From positions 62,001 through 126,000 of the forward strand of contig CADAND010000007.1 of assembly GCA_902789245.1 (NCBI GenBank): a stretch of 64,000 nucleotides of DNA, given 5' to 3'. The DNA is from an uncultured Bacteroidia bacterium. GTDB lineage: Bacteria > Bacteroidota > Bacteroidia > Bacteroidales > UBA932. This document shows positions 45,339 to 55,135 of this stretch, piece after piece (position 1 is the stretch's first letter; every line of letters begins with the position of its first letter). The notes below the pieces were generated by a model, which was not told the DNA's origin, did no database searches, and saw only the letters and a program-made list of their open reading frames with translations. The position numbers were made by a program, and so were the translations under genes.

Positions 45339-47162
45339 TTAATCAACGCCCACTACCGTCCATTTGGTCGGGATTCCGTTCGTGCCATTGGGCCAGTCAA
45401 CTCCATTTTTCTTTGTAAAGGTTCCGTTGCCGCCAACGCTATTAACCCATAAATTCGTACTGCTATTTGCGTTGATGCCCGTCGTGGCCAGACAAGTGAT
45501 GTTTTTCAATGCATTACAACCATTGAACATCTCACTGTAACAGGACAGTACCAGTTCCGGGGCAGGAAGATCCGGCACCTGGGTAATCGCTTTACAGCCT
45601 TGGAACATCTGCTGGTAGCAACGCTCGGCAAGGGTGGTAACAGGAAGGAGATCTTTCGGTACTGCTGTTAGTTTGGCGCATTCACGGAAAAGTTCCCGGT
45701 AGCAGTTCGGCACGAGCACGGAAGCCGGCAGCTTTGTTTCAGAGAACACGGATAGATTCTCAAGATTGGAGCAACCGCGGAACATATTGTAGTAGCAGGA
45801 AACAGCCAGCGTCGTGGCCGGGAGCGCCGGGGCCGCAGTCAGCCCGGTGCATCTGAAAAACATACGTGTGTAACAGCCCCTCGTGAGCGTCGTGGCGGGG
45901 AGTATCAGCGGATCATTAGGATCAATGTCGATGGTTGAGGTGTCGCTATTTTTCGCGAAAGCCCCGGCAAAGGTAAGATCAGAAGGAAGGACGCCGGTTG
46001 TAAGCCCGTCTTTAATCAGGCTCATAATATTCCCGGCGATGTAAACCTTCTTGTCGGCTGTCATAAGCGGGTTACCCTGGATGGTGAAATACTTGCTGCC
46101 TTCAGCAAAATCGTCAGCGACATTCTGATAGGATGTCCGGGTAGCTCTGACACATAACTCCTCGTCTTTGTTCAACGTGATATTCTTTCCAGTGCCACCC
46201 GAAACATTGTATTTTTCCCAGGTTCCGTCAGCGCCGTTTTCTTTACTGATTTCGGTGCCTCCGTCTTTGTAGTTGAAACGGAAAGTGATGATCGTGGTAC
46301 CGTCCTGCGTAGCCCTGATTCGGAAACCGCGGTAGGGAACGACAGCGTCGCGGGTAATATTGTAATATTTGTTGGCCGTCAGGCTGGCGTCCGTGATGTC
46401 CGTGAATTCCTTGTGATCTTCCGCGCCCGTTCCCCATTTTACGCTGAGGCTGGCCCCGCTCAGCGAAGTGCCGCCGGGGAGGGCGGTCACAAACGACAGT
46501 CGGGTATAGGCGCCCAAATCCGCGGCCTGTACGCTGGCGGAGCGTATGGGGGTCCCGCTGTTGTAAAGGCTGACCTGGACATTGTCTCCGACATGTACCT
46601 TTCCCTTGTCGCACCGGATGGCGAACACCAGGAAAGACGAGCGTTGCGAAAGGATGAAGGAGGCGTCACCATACTTGCCGTTGACCGTAAATACGCTGTA
46701 TTTGGAGACGGCGTCCGCAAAGGTGGCGGCAAGCTGGTCGTCGGGATAGTTCGGCCCCTGGAGTTTCCCATTGGCGTCAAATGCATAGAACCCGCAGTTG
46801 ACCGCTGTCTCGCTCACGAGCGTTGCGGACAGGTCTTCGCCTTCCGCGGGGAAATAACCCTCGTCACAGACAAGATCGCCTTCAAACAAGGCCGTGCTCT
46901 CACCGGCTCCGGACTGGAGGGTGAGGCTGCCGTGCATCTTCGAGCCCTCCAGATAAAGAATATCTCCGGCTTCAAAGATGTACTGGTTGAAGCCGTCCGT
47001 CGTAGCCCGCGTCGCGGTGTCTTCCGAGACCTTGGCCCGGTAGTGAATCGTGGTCCCTTCTCCCTGCGGAACCGGACCGGCCGGCTCAACCGGCTGCTTG
47101 GCGCAGGCCGCGAGGAGCAACAGGGTGATGCCAATAATATATTTTTCGATTCTGATCTTCAT
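45339..47162 (-). CDS. Fimbrillin-like lipoprotein with C-terminal BspA-type repeats
   Basis: This 607-residue protein has a lipobox (LLAAC, Cys20). The N-terminal 280 residues resemble fimbrillin-family proteins (TRATTDGFNQYIFEAGDI). From about 420 to 570 there are five repeats of the form CY..MF..C..L, each of about 25-28 residues, each with a Cys pair (CYYNMFRGC, CYRELFREC, CYQQMFQGC, CYSEMFNGC). The C-terminus PNGTNGIPTKWTV is frequent in surface adhesins. It is the last gene of the operon and is probably an adhesive tip or accessory subunit. Confidence 0.7.
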   Translation of the reverse strand: MKIRIEKYIIGITLLLLAACAKQPVEPAGPVPQGEGTTIHYRAKVSEDTATRATTDGFNQYIFEAGDILYLEGSKMHGSLTLQSGAGESTALFEGDLVCDEGYFPAEGEDLSATLVSETAVNCGFYAFDANGKLQGPNYPDDQLAATFADAVSKYSVFTVNGKYGDASFILSQRSSFLVFAIRCDKGKVHVGDNVQVSLYNSGTPIRSASVQAADLGAYTRLSFVTALPGGTSLSGASLSVKWGTGAEDHKEFTDITDASLTANKYYNITRDAVVPYRGFRIRATQDGTTIITFRFNYKDGGTEISKENGADGTWEKYNVSGGTGKNITLNKDEELCVRATRTSYQNVADDFAEGSKYFTIQGNPLMTADKKVYIAGNIMSLIKDGLTTGVLPSDLTFAGAFAKNSDTSTIDIDPNDPLILPATTLTRGCYTRMFFRCTGLTAAPALPATTLAVSCYYNMFRGCSNLENLSVFSETKLPASVLVPNCYRELFRECAKLTAVPKDLLPVTTLAERCYQQMFQGCKAITQVPDLPAPELVLSCYSEMFNGCNALKNITCLATTGINANSSTNLWVNSVGGNGTFTKKNGVDWPNGTNGIPTKWTVVGVD

Positions 47163-47173
47163 ACTGCGTCCTC

Positions 47174-50100
47174 CTATAAGTTGCCGCCGTTCTGCGGGTT
47201 ATCATCAAAGCCGCTGGTCGGATCGTCCCCGACACTGCCCAGGTCGACACGAACCACGCGTACATATTTGTAGATGGCACGGGACAGGTGGTTGCCTTCT
47301 TCCGCACCGACATATACGGACGCTCCCGCCGTCAGCGTGCTTACGACCGAGTCGTATCTGCTCGTGTCGTTTTTGTATTTATACCCTTTCCACTTCAAGG
47401 CCATCGAGTTGTATGTAATGCCGTTCTTGTCGAAACGCAGGAGCATCGGGCGCTCGCCAAGATACTCGTGTACTCGGCCGATCGTGGCGTTGTCGGAGTC
47501 GTTGGTGTTGGCCGGAACCGCATAGAATCGCAACTCGTCCTGATACCCGTCAGAATACTGGACGTGTGCGGGATAGTAAACGTGCAGCGTTCCAGGATCC
47601 CAGCCGATGCCGCTGCGGCCGATACTGAGAATGTTGTCCAGGCCTGGTTTCTGGTTGTTGGATCCCTCCGTATCGATATAGACGCAATAGGCCAGATCCA
47701 TATCGGCTTCGATGAAGTCGCCTGCCGGGAAGTTCAGGTTCAGAATCTTCTTCCGCCAGCCGGTATTGATCACATACTTCGGCTCCACGGTCGCGTATTG
47801 TGAAGGGACATGGCCGACCATGGTCGCGAGCCAGTCCTTTGCGTTCGTACCGGTTTGCCACCAGCTGTCTTTCCAATCGTGGAAATCACCGGTATTGTTG
47901 ACGGGGTCCTCTTTCGAGCCAAGCGGATTCGGGTGATAACCCATCGGCACGATAAACTGCATGGACTTCGGGGCTGCGGTGTAAGTGTCCCCGGAAGTGT
48001 TGTAGGACTTTGCCTCCAGCTTGAAGAAATAGGTGGCGGCATCATCCGTAGGCGGGTCGAAATATACGACCGTTCCGTATTCTCTCCGGCCTACCGCCGG
48101 GCTGAGATCTGTCGTATGATCGACGAGCGGGGCCCAGTCGCTCGACGGCGTCTTCCAGAGGAGCCGGAGTTCCTTGATTTTGGCTCCGTCGGAGCCGGCC
48201 GCATGGACCCGGATCGGGAAGCCCTGGGTCTTGTCGGAGCCGGGCAGCAGCTCAAAGTCGCAGTAGATATCGACGGCGGCAATCGTGAACGGCTCTTCAA
48301 ATACGTATTCGGTCTCGTCTTTGGTGTTCTTCAGCACCAGTCTCAGGGTCATTGCGGTCGGCCGGGCGCCGGGGCTCGGAATCAGCGACGCCGGATCCGG
48401 CGCGACAAAGTTCTGTGTCGTGATATACTGCATGCCGCTCGGCTGCCGGTTCAGCGGAATCTGCGTCTCGACCGGCTGCCCGTTCGTGTCGCGGTAGCAG
48501 ACGTAGAGGGCGCCCGACTTGAAGGAAGCCGCCGAGGAGGTGAAGTTGAAATTGATCTCCGTCGTCTCTCCCGGCATCAGCATGTTGTTCGACAGGAACA
48601 TGTTGCCGAGAATGGTGCCCGTCATATCGTTGTCCCGCACGCACCGGATTGCGGAAGCTTCTTGCCCCCTGTCCGGCAAGAATATGTCTTTTTTATCAGG
48701 ACCGTATGAAAAGCCTAGTAGGTGTTTGTTCGGTCGGTCTGAGTTGTCTCCATAATGACCGCGGGAGAAGAACGTTCGGGAAGGAATTCGGACTGCGCTT
48801 GTATTCCAGTATGACGCTGGAAGGACCAGGGTCATCATGGCCATCTCTTTCTGATTCGGGAGACGATAGCCCGCAGGGCAGAATTTGTTATGTCCCTCAT
48901 TGGTAATCGCTTCATTGATCTGGCCCAGATCTATTTTGGCCGTTTCGGCAGGAAATATATGATTGCTTCCGGCGTCAGCGTAATCCGGTGTCTGGGTCCG
49001 GCTGGCGCGGCTCTGCACGTGCAGCTCCAGATAGACGCGGTTGTTGGATGACTTCTCGTCGTGGAAAGGCAACTCGCTGTTCGAGAATTCACGCATCGAA
49101 CGCGAGTCAAGGCGCGCGAAGTGGATGGTGTAGCTGGAATAATCGTGGTCGCTGGAATGGGCGGGATCGACGGTCTCTTCCACGGTGAAAAAGCTGTCCG
49201 GGATCAGACCATAGGGCGCATCCGAGATGTCCAGCGTCGCGCCGCCGACGGAATAGGTGCCCAAATTGCGGACGCATCGAACCGATTCGCGCAAACGCTC
49301 ATACGACCTTGGCTGTGCCCAGTCCATGCCATTAACACTATATTCAAAGGTGGCGGAACCTTCTTCCGCGTTCAAAACCTTGGGTAAATTGGCGCTTTTC
49401 GGACAAGTGCTCGAAAGGATGTGAGCGCGCCAGTCGGCTTTGGGATTCGGCTGATACACACGAGCCGAAGAGGATAGCGATTCGTTTCCGATCCACAGAC
49501 CTTTGAGCTGGTTGATGGACGCCATGTACCAGCGTACTTCCTCGGCATCGATGAAGCCATCACCGTTGTTGTCGCGGTTGCGTGTCAGACAGGAATAGGC
49601 CATTACGCGATGTTCGTCATCTTTGAGCTCGGGAAGGCTGTTATCGACTTCATAGTTAAGGAAATCTGCCCACTCATCATGCTCCTCGTCCGGAGCAGGA
49701 TACAGCCCCCAGAGTGCAGCCGTATTAATGCGTCCATTGTCTTCACTCTTTACGAGATCGTTGATCTTGGAATTACTGGCTACGCCCCAGGGCCAACCGT
49801 TCCAGGATGCTGTTTGCCGGATCTCGTCCGTGTGTTCAAGCCCCCAGAGCGAAGTAATGTCCGGGGAATTGATGTTGTAGATGGTCTGGATGGAGCGCTG
49901 GATGATGGAGTGGCTTGCATTGACCAGGTTGCTCTGCTCGTCCTGGCTGAGCTGGACGTCGGAGAGGATATACATCTCGCGCGGCTCGGCATTGACGAAC
50001 TGCCTCCAGAGATCCGGATTGACGGCGCCGGAGAACGGGTCGCGCTCATAATAGTATTCGTCCACGAAAGCGGTCAGACGAATCGAGCCGGCATTGTCGA

Positions 50101-51949
50101 AGATGTTGGCAGCTCCGCTCTTCTTCAACCGGTGCTGATAATAGATGTAGTTCATCAGCTGATTGATATCCAGCAATTTGGGAACCGCTCCCTCTTTTCC
50201 CGGATACCAGCTGGCATCATATTTATCTCCTCCCGGATACGCTACGCGATCTTCGCTGTAGTATCCGCCTTCGAGCTTGTTGACGGCGTATTTCACCCAC
50301 AGGTAATCCATCGTCGTGGGGTCTGCCACAAAGCGGTGGACGGTACCGTCCCAGGTCGGCTTGGCGCCGTTCCTGTTGAACGGAGTCTTCACATACCAGG
50401 AATAGATGTGATAATCCTCATCCGCGATCAATTTCGTAGCCAGGAAGTCACTGTACTGGAACGTCATCGTCCGGTTCTCGTAGTGTGCGTCGCAGTTCAC
50501 CGTGCCTCCGCTGAACAGCAGGAGGGAGCCCTCCTGGCCGGGCTGGTTCTCGACATTGGTCCCCTGGGACTGGTAATATTTCACCTCGGCGAAGAGGTTG
50601 GCCGCATTGTTCAGGGTAATGTCGTAGGAATAGAAGTATCCGCGCTTCGTGCTGTAGTCGTTGGCGTTTCGGACAGTATTGTTCGCGTTGTTGGGATCCG
50701 GGTGGGCGAAATCGCCCAGGTGGACCGTGTAGGTCATGTCTCCCGTCACGCCGATAGGTCTCTGGTTGTCCCCGGATCCCCACTTCGAATCATCCGGTCC
50801 CAGGTTGTCCAAATCGTCGATGCCCTGGTCCTTGAGGGTCATCGATACGGTGAAGTTGACGTAGGGAGCCTTCTCCGGTGCGTGTTCCCAGCCGCCGGAA
50901 GCATTCCTCTTTTCACGAAGGTAGTAAGAGGCTGCATCTGAAGGGTTGAGAATGGAAGAGGACGAAAGGCAGCTCTCCAGCATGTAGAAGGTGAACGTGT
51001 GCCATTTGACCGTCTGGCCGCCGACCGTTTCCGTCTCTTCGGTGTCGAAATAAACCGGATCCATGTCGAAATAGTAATGGCCGTCACCGGGGGGATACAC
51101 GTATCCGGTCCGGCCGGTCTCGGAGTTGGTCGGGAAGAGATAACAGCTGGTCGGGACGTTGAAGACCGTCCACTTGACCGGGGTAAGGTCGCTGATATTG
51201 GTCTCGTTGGCCCGGATGCGGAACTTCACCTTGGCGTCGATGGGGGAGAGGGTGACCCGGTATTTGGTGCCGAAACCGTCAGTGCCCGGATCCCGGTCCC
51301 AGGTCATGTCGGGATTGCCGCTGCCGTCGGTGAGGGTCATGTTCAGATTATCTATCTCTCCCGCCATCAGGAAGAGGTCGTTGCGTTCGACGACATTCTG
51401 CTCCAGATGGACCGGAAGATCCCGCAGTTCGCTGAGATTGGTGACGGCGTTCAGCGCTGTCAGCGGATCCTGCCCGTTCAGGGAGACCAGGGAATTGTCT
51501 ACATTCGCCAGAAGCACCAAGGTGCAATTGGCGTGCGCGACCGTCGCTATCTTGACGGCGCCGAGGGTTTTATCGACCGGATTCGCTGCGCTGGCCATCG
51601 TCTTGTTCTGGACATACCACCCCTCGTTCTCATTCGTGTCCTGGCTGAGTTTCGCTTTATCCTGCCATCTGTGCTCATAATTGAAATACCGGCCGTAAGT
51701 CCGGGGCTTTCCCATCGCGTTGTTGTCGAATATCATGACATACAGGTCGTGGATACGTGACTCGTCCGCCGCCGTTGCCTCTGACTTGGTGCCCACATTC
51801 ACCTCGACGGGGGACGTGGCACCGAATCCGATGGTCAGGGTCACGGGCGAACCCTCCGGAACGTTATAGCTCACCGGCAGATTCTCCCGGACGCAGGCGG
51901 TTGCGAGCATCAAGAAGGACAAGAGGAATATGAGGACACGTTTATTCAT
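47174..51949 (-). CDS. Giant DUF4906-type fimbrial lipoprotein
   Basis: This 1591-residue lipoprotein (lipobox LATAC, Cys19) starts with a fimbrillin-like stretch (GAVKIATVAHANCTLVLLANVD; RNDLFLMAGEID). Further on it has a region with an EF-hand-like loop DNNGDGFIDAEE near 790 and a calcium-type acid pattern, then GYRLPNQKEMAMM and AIRCVRD, as in Bacteroidota DUF4906 and tip proteins. Such large proteins in Mfa-type clusters (Mfa5-like) sit at the fimbrial tip. I infer a tip or adhesin role. It starts 3 nt after the previous gene. Confidence 0.8.
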   Translation of the reverse strand: MNKRVLIFLLSFLMLATACVRENLPVSYNVPEGSPVTLTIGFGATSPVEVNVGTKSEATAADESRIHDLYVMIFDNNAMGKPRTYGRYFNYEHRWQDKAKLSQDTNENEGWYVQNKTMASAANPVDKTLGAVKIATVAHANCTLVLLANVDNSLVSLNGQDPLTALNAVTNLSELRDLPVHLEQNVVERNDLFLMAGEIDNLNMTLTDGSGNPDMTWDRDPGTDGFGTKYRVTLSPIDAKVKFRIRANETNISDLTPVKWTVFNVPTSCYLFPTNSETGRTGYVYPPGDGHYYFDMDPVYFDTEETETVGGQTVKWHTFTFYMLESCLSSSSILNPSDAASYYLREKRNASGGWEHAPEKAPYVNFTVSMTLKDQGIDDLDNLGPDDSKWGSGDNQRPIGVTGDMTYTVHLGDFAHPDPNNANNTVRNANDYSTKRGYFYSYDITLNNAANLFAEVKYYQSQGTNVENQPGQEGSLLLFSGGTVNCDAHYENRTMTFQYSDFLATKLIADEDYHIYSWYVKTPFNRNGAKPTWDGTVHRFVADPTTMDYLWVKYAVNKLEGGYYSEDRVAYPGGDKYDASWYPGKEGAVPKLLDINQLMNYIYYQHRLKKSGAANIFDNAGSIRLTAFVDEYYYERDPFSGAVNPDLWRQFVNAEPREMYILSDVQLSQDEQSNLVNASHSIIQRSIQTIYNINSPDITSLWGLEHTDEIRQTASWNGWPWGVASNSKINDLVKSEDNGRINTAALWGLYPAPDEEHDEWADFLNYEVDNSLPELKDDEHRVMAYSCLTRNRDNNGDGFIDAEEVRWYMASINQLKGLWIGNESLSSSARVYQPNPKADWRAHILSSTCPKSANLPKVLNAEEGSATFEYSVNGMDWAQPRSYERLRESVRCVRNLGTYSVGGATLDISDAPYGLIPDSFFTVEETVDPAHSSDHDYSSYTIHFARLDSRSMREFSNSELPFHDEKSSNNRVYLELHVQSRASRTQTPDYADAGSNHIFPAETAKIDLGQINEAITNEGHNKFCPAGYRLPNQKEMAMMTLVLPASYWNTSAVRIPSRTFFSRGHYGDNSDRPNKHLLGFSYGPDKKDIFLPDRGQEASAIRCVRDNDMTGTILGNMFLSNNMLMPGETTEINFNFTSSAASFKSGALYVCYRDTNGQPVETQIPLNRQPSGMQYITTQNFVAPDPASLIPSPGARPTAMTLRLVLKNTKDETEYVFEEPFTIAAVDIYCDFELLPGSDKTQGFPIRVHAAGSDGAKIKELRLLWKTPSSDWAPLVDHTTDLSPAVGRREYGTVVYFDPPTDDAATYFFKLEAKSYNTSGDTYTAAPKSMQFIVPMGYHPNPLGSKEDPVNNTGDFHDWKDSWWQTGTNAKDWLATMVGHVPSQYATVEPKYVINTGWRKKILNLNFPAGDFIEADMDLAYCVYIDTEGSNNQKPGLDNILSIGRSGIGWDPGTLHVYYPAHVQYSDGYQDELRFYAVPANTNDSDNATIGRVHEYLGERPMLLRFDKNGITYNSMALKWKGYKYKNDTSRYDSVVSTLTAGASVYVGAEEGNHLSRAIYKYVRVVRVDLGSVGDDPTSGFDDNPQNGGNL

Positions 51950-51952
51950 CGT

Positions 51953-53035
51953 TTAATCAAATGTGACAAGTTCGGTATTTCGTCCCCAGGCGCCTACCTC
52001 GAAACTGAAGGAAAGCATCTTTCCCTGACTGATGTTCACCGTGATGGTAAGCTGCTGGTTGCGCGCGATGGACGTGACGTCTTCGCCGCGCTTGTTGAGA
52101 ATGGACAGTTTTGCAAAATCAAAGTCCTGCGGGGTCGCAAGCGGGGTTCCGCCGACCTGCGTGATGGAGAAGGAGAGATCGCAGGTGAAATCTCCGGCAC
52201 TGAGATTTCCGGCCACGCCCGGATAGACCAGGGACGCGTATTCATAGACCTCGCCTTGAGCGATGTAGTCGGGAAGCGTCAGCGTTTCCGGGCTCGAAAC
52301 GGTCTTTGTCAGGTCTTCATACGTGACTCCGCCCGGGATGTCGCCAGAAGTATGCGGGAAAAGGTAGCCGCTGCTGGCGCTCATATTTCTCAACGTGAGG
52401 GAGAAAGGACTCAGGGTGAGCGTCTTGCCGTAATTGTTGATGAACCTGACAACCACTTTCCCGACAGGGCGCAGCAGGCTTAATTCCGCTGCACCGTTGC
52501 CGCTGCTGTTGACTTCCACCGTTCCGATGGCGGTCAGGGGCATACGGTCCTCCTTCAAGGCTGTCGGACGGGTGCTGAAAACAAGCGCATCCGCGGCGGC
52601 CTTCGTCGCGATGCTTGCGATATCGGGGTCTCCCCACAGGCCTTTCGTGTTGGCCAGGGCATAAATCGAATAGGTCCCGGCGGAGAGCATGTTACCGTTC
52701 AGGTCTGTGGCAATGCGGACCCGCAAGTCCTGCCCGGTGGGCGTCGGAGACGTAATAAGATCCGTGCCGGTGCCAGGATATTTGGCAACCAGGTCGTCCC
52801 CGCTGAACATCAGCAGGACCAGATCCGGGACGCCATTCTCAAAGTAGATTTCTTTCCCGTCCCTGACATTCGCCGATGTTTCCTCCGGGGTTGCGCCGCG
52901 CGTCTCCGGGAGGCCGGAGGACAGGGTGAGGGTGATGCCGCCGGCGGCCTGCTCCTGCCGGGAACAGGAGATGCCTGACAGCAGGATCAGGAGTGCCGGA
53001 ATAATATGTATGCACAAAGAAATCTTCTTGTTCAT
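51953..53035 (-). CDS. Fimbrillin-family lipoprotein
   Basis: This 360-residue lipoprotein (lipobox LSGISC, Cys24) has an N-terminal basic region, Arg in ETRGATPEE, and the layout of Mfa-type accessory fimbrillins: YSIYALANTKGLWGD, GKVVVRFINN and SFEVGAWGRNTE at the end. The strand WGRNTELVTFD could be the donor strand. It starts at ATG 53035; a longer frame to 53098 would run into the previous gene. Confidence 0.75.
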   Translation of the reverse strand: MNKKISLCIHIIPALLILLSGISCSRQEQAAGGITLTLSSGLPETRGATPEETSANVRDGKEIYFENGVPDLVLLMFSGDDLVAKYPGTGTDLITSPTPTGQDLRVRIATDLNGNMLSAGTYSIYALANTKGLWGDPDIASIATKAAADALVFSTRPTALKEDRMPLTAIGTVEVNSSGNGAAELSLLRPVGKVVVRFINNYGKTLTLSPFSLTLRNMSASSGYLFPHTSGDIPGGVTYEDLTKTVSSPETLTLPDYIAQGEVYEYASLVYPGVAGNLSAGDFTCDLSFSITQVGGTPLATPQDFDFAKLSILNKRGEDVTSIARNQQLTITVNISQGKMLSFSFEVGAWGRNTELVTFD

Positions 53036-53051
53036 AGCTCTGTCTTGCTCT

Positions 53052-54107
53052 TTACAACTGCGGGATGAGGATGCCGGGGGTTTCCGCCGCCACCGCATCC
53101 CAGTTTGTGGTAGTCACCCGAACCTGTACGCCGCCGTCCAGGCTGAAGACAATCTCATAAAGGTACTTCTTCCCCATCTCCCAGGTCGGGATGGCCGGGG
53201 CGTTGGTGTTCGTGAGAATATCTTTCAGCTGGATCCGGGCGTGGAGAAGGGGATCGGTTGCCGACACGGCATAATCCACGACAAGCGTGGGGTAGTTCGA
53301 GCCGATCTTCTCACTGTGGTTCTGGGGGATCATCATGTCCTGTCCGTTGAACGTATAGGTGTTGTTCGTAGTCTCTGTCTTTATCTCCCACCGCTCTCCG
53401 GGAGCGCCGATATCGGCACCGCCGACCGGGCTGGTGAAGCGGGTCCTCTCATCCCAGTTCAGGGCGGGGGCTCCCTGTGCGTCGAAGGACGCGGTGGCGA
53501 CGCCGGTGACCACCAGGTTCTCGAAGTGGTAGCCCTGGAGCCATACGGATTCGTTATTGGATCCGTTCTTTACCTTGACCTGCACGGCGCAGAGCATATG
53601 ACTGAACGTCAGGGGCACTTTGCTGAACCGGTCCCCGTCACTGCTATAGGTCCGGCGCTTGCTGGCAAGCATCAGGTCGTACTGCATGGCGGAAGCGTTA
53701 TAGGAAACGGACAAGATCAGCGGATCCGCATCGAAGTCGCAGGACGGTGCGATGGGGCCGTACACGGGATACATGGCCAGGAAGTCATAGTAATCCGTGG
53801 TGGCCGCCCAGTTCCAATACCTGGGCGTTCCGTATGTCCAGCCAGCGGTCCCCATGGAGACGTTGACGCCGTCGAACACCGGATGATTGTCCGTATTGCG
53901 CCGGCCGAAGACAAGAACATCGTCCCCGGATCCGAATTCTCCCTTCAGGTCGCCGAATTTTGTAGCAGGGCCTTGACTTATCAGCGCCGCGCCCATCGAG
54001 AAATGGATCGCATTGTCGCCGTCGTCCGGCAGCGCTTCGCGCCTGCACCCCGACAGGATCAGGATGCATCCGAGAATAAGTCCTCCTATAATTCGTTTTC
54101 TATCCAT
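53052..54107 (-). CDS. Fimbrillin-family lipoprotein
   Basis: This 351-residue lipoprotein (lipobox ILSGC, Cys21) carries the fimbrillin pattern AIHFSMGA, WNWAATTDYYDFLAMYPVYGP, VPLTFSHMLCAVQVKVKN and EMGKKYLYEIVFSL. It is a paralogue of the next two upstream gene products in form. It starts 17 nt after the previous stop. These fimbrillins are expected to be cleaved after export and assembled by strand exchange. Confidence 0.75.
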   Translation of the reverse strand: MDRKRIIGGLILGCILILSGCRREALPDDGDNAIHFSMGAALISQGPATKFGDLKGEFGSGDDVLVFGRRNTDNHPVFDGVNVSMGTAGWTYGTPRYWNWAATTDYYDFLAMYPVYGPIAPSCDFDADPLILSVSYNASAMQYDLMLASKRRTYSSDGDRFSKVPLTFSHMLCAVQVKVKNGSNNESVWLQGYHFENLVVTGVATASFDAQGAPALNWDERTRFTSPVGGADIGAPGERWEIKTETTNNTYTFNGQDMMIPQNHSEKIGSNYPTLVVDYAVSATDPLLHARIQLKDILTNTNAPAIPTWEMGKKYLYEIVFSLDGGVQVRVTTTNWDAVAAETPGILIPQL

Positions 54108-54124
54108 GTGCGCGTGTTCATTTG

Positions 54125-55135
54125 TTACAGGACCGTGTATGTTCCGGTCACCGCATCGGTCGGCCAGGGTTGAATCGAGAAATTGATAAACTCGATCGCT
54201 GCCGGGTCCAGGACGATGAAATAAGTGTACAGCATTCCTGCCTCCCACTTGGTGGAGGCGTCTTTCAGGAAGTATTTCACGTCAACGCTCTGGTCGATTC
54301 CGGCGTACTCCGGGCCCGCCGGAGCGAAGGAGAACTCGATTGAAGCATTGCTGCTTGCGAGGTCTTGCGGGACGAAGAAGAACCAGGGCGTCAGGGCTGC
54401 CGCTGTGTCGTCATTGATGGACGGAACCGGCCAGTAGTGGGGGGGCGCCGCCGGCAGCGCATAGGCTTCAGCTGCCGGGGTTGCGGGGGCCCATGCCATC
54501 CCGTTGCCATTATACGTTAGCGTGCCCGTCTTGGAGACGTTGTTCAGCGTGAAACGCTTGATGTTGTAGTTGGCCGTGGTCGCGCTGCTGCTGCGGGTCG
54601 GATCCACGCAGTAGAAGCGGACGGCCGAGCAGGCGTGGCCGAAGTTCAGCTTGGCTGATTTGGGGTCGCTGCTCGCGAGGGAGGTCGCGGCCACCATCAG
54701 GTCGTAGCCGCCCGAGTAGTTGACCGTCACGCTGGCGGCGCTGGCGCTGCCGAGGTCCGAGTCATGGCCGTTCGTGAAAGCGGAACGGAACTGATAGGCG
54801 GCGGTCATGTTCCAGTAATAGGGGCTCCCCGCGTAATTCCAGCTCGCCGAGCTTCCGTTGCCGTCGCAGGTAAGCACCAGGTAGGGGTCGAACAGGACGG
54901 CCGAATTCATGGTGCCCCACACGCGGACCGTATTCCCGTTCTTCTGCAGGAAATCGCCGGGGACGTCGTCCACGGCAGGAAGGTCGTATTTGGTCAGCGA
55001 GGAGGAGATTTCGGCAGTGTTGACCTGGAAACGGATGACGCTTCCTTCAGCAGACAACTGCTCCCGACCGCAGCCCGCGAGGGCAAGCGTCAGCAGCAGG
55101 GCCAGCAGGGCCGGATATGCAGCGTTCAGTTTCAT
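54125..55135 (-). CDS. Fimbrillin-family lipoprotein
   Basis: This 336-residue lipoprotein (lipobox ALAGC, Cys22) has VIRFQVNTAEI, SPYYWNMTAAYQFRSAF, AKLNFGHACSAVRFYCVD and MLYTYFIVLD, the same order as the preceding fimbrillin. Its start overlaps the stop of the upstream gene by 4 nt. It starts at ATG 55135, and an extension to 55231 would be read from the neighbouring gene's frame. Confidence 0.75.
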   Translation of the reverse strand: MKLNAAYPALLALLLTLALAGCGREQLSAEGSVIRFQVNTAEISSSLTKYDLPAVDDVPGDFLQKNGNTVRVWGTMNSAVLFDPYLVLTCDGNGSSASWNYAGSPYYWNMTAAYQFRSAFTNGHDSDLGSASAASVTVNYSGGYDLMVAATSLASSDPKSAKLNFGHACSAVRFYCVDPTRSSSATTANYNIKRFTLNNVSKTGTLTYNGNGMAWAPATPAAEAYALPAAPPHYWPVPSINDDTAAALTPWFFFVPQDLASSNASIEFSFAPAGPEYAGIDQSVDVKYFLKDASTKWEAGMLYTYFIVLDPAAIEFINFSIQPWPTDAVTGTYTVL

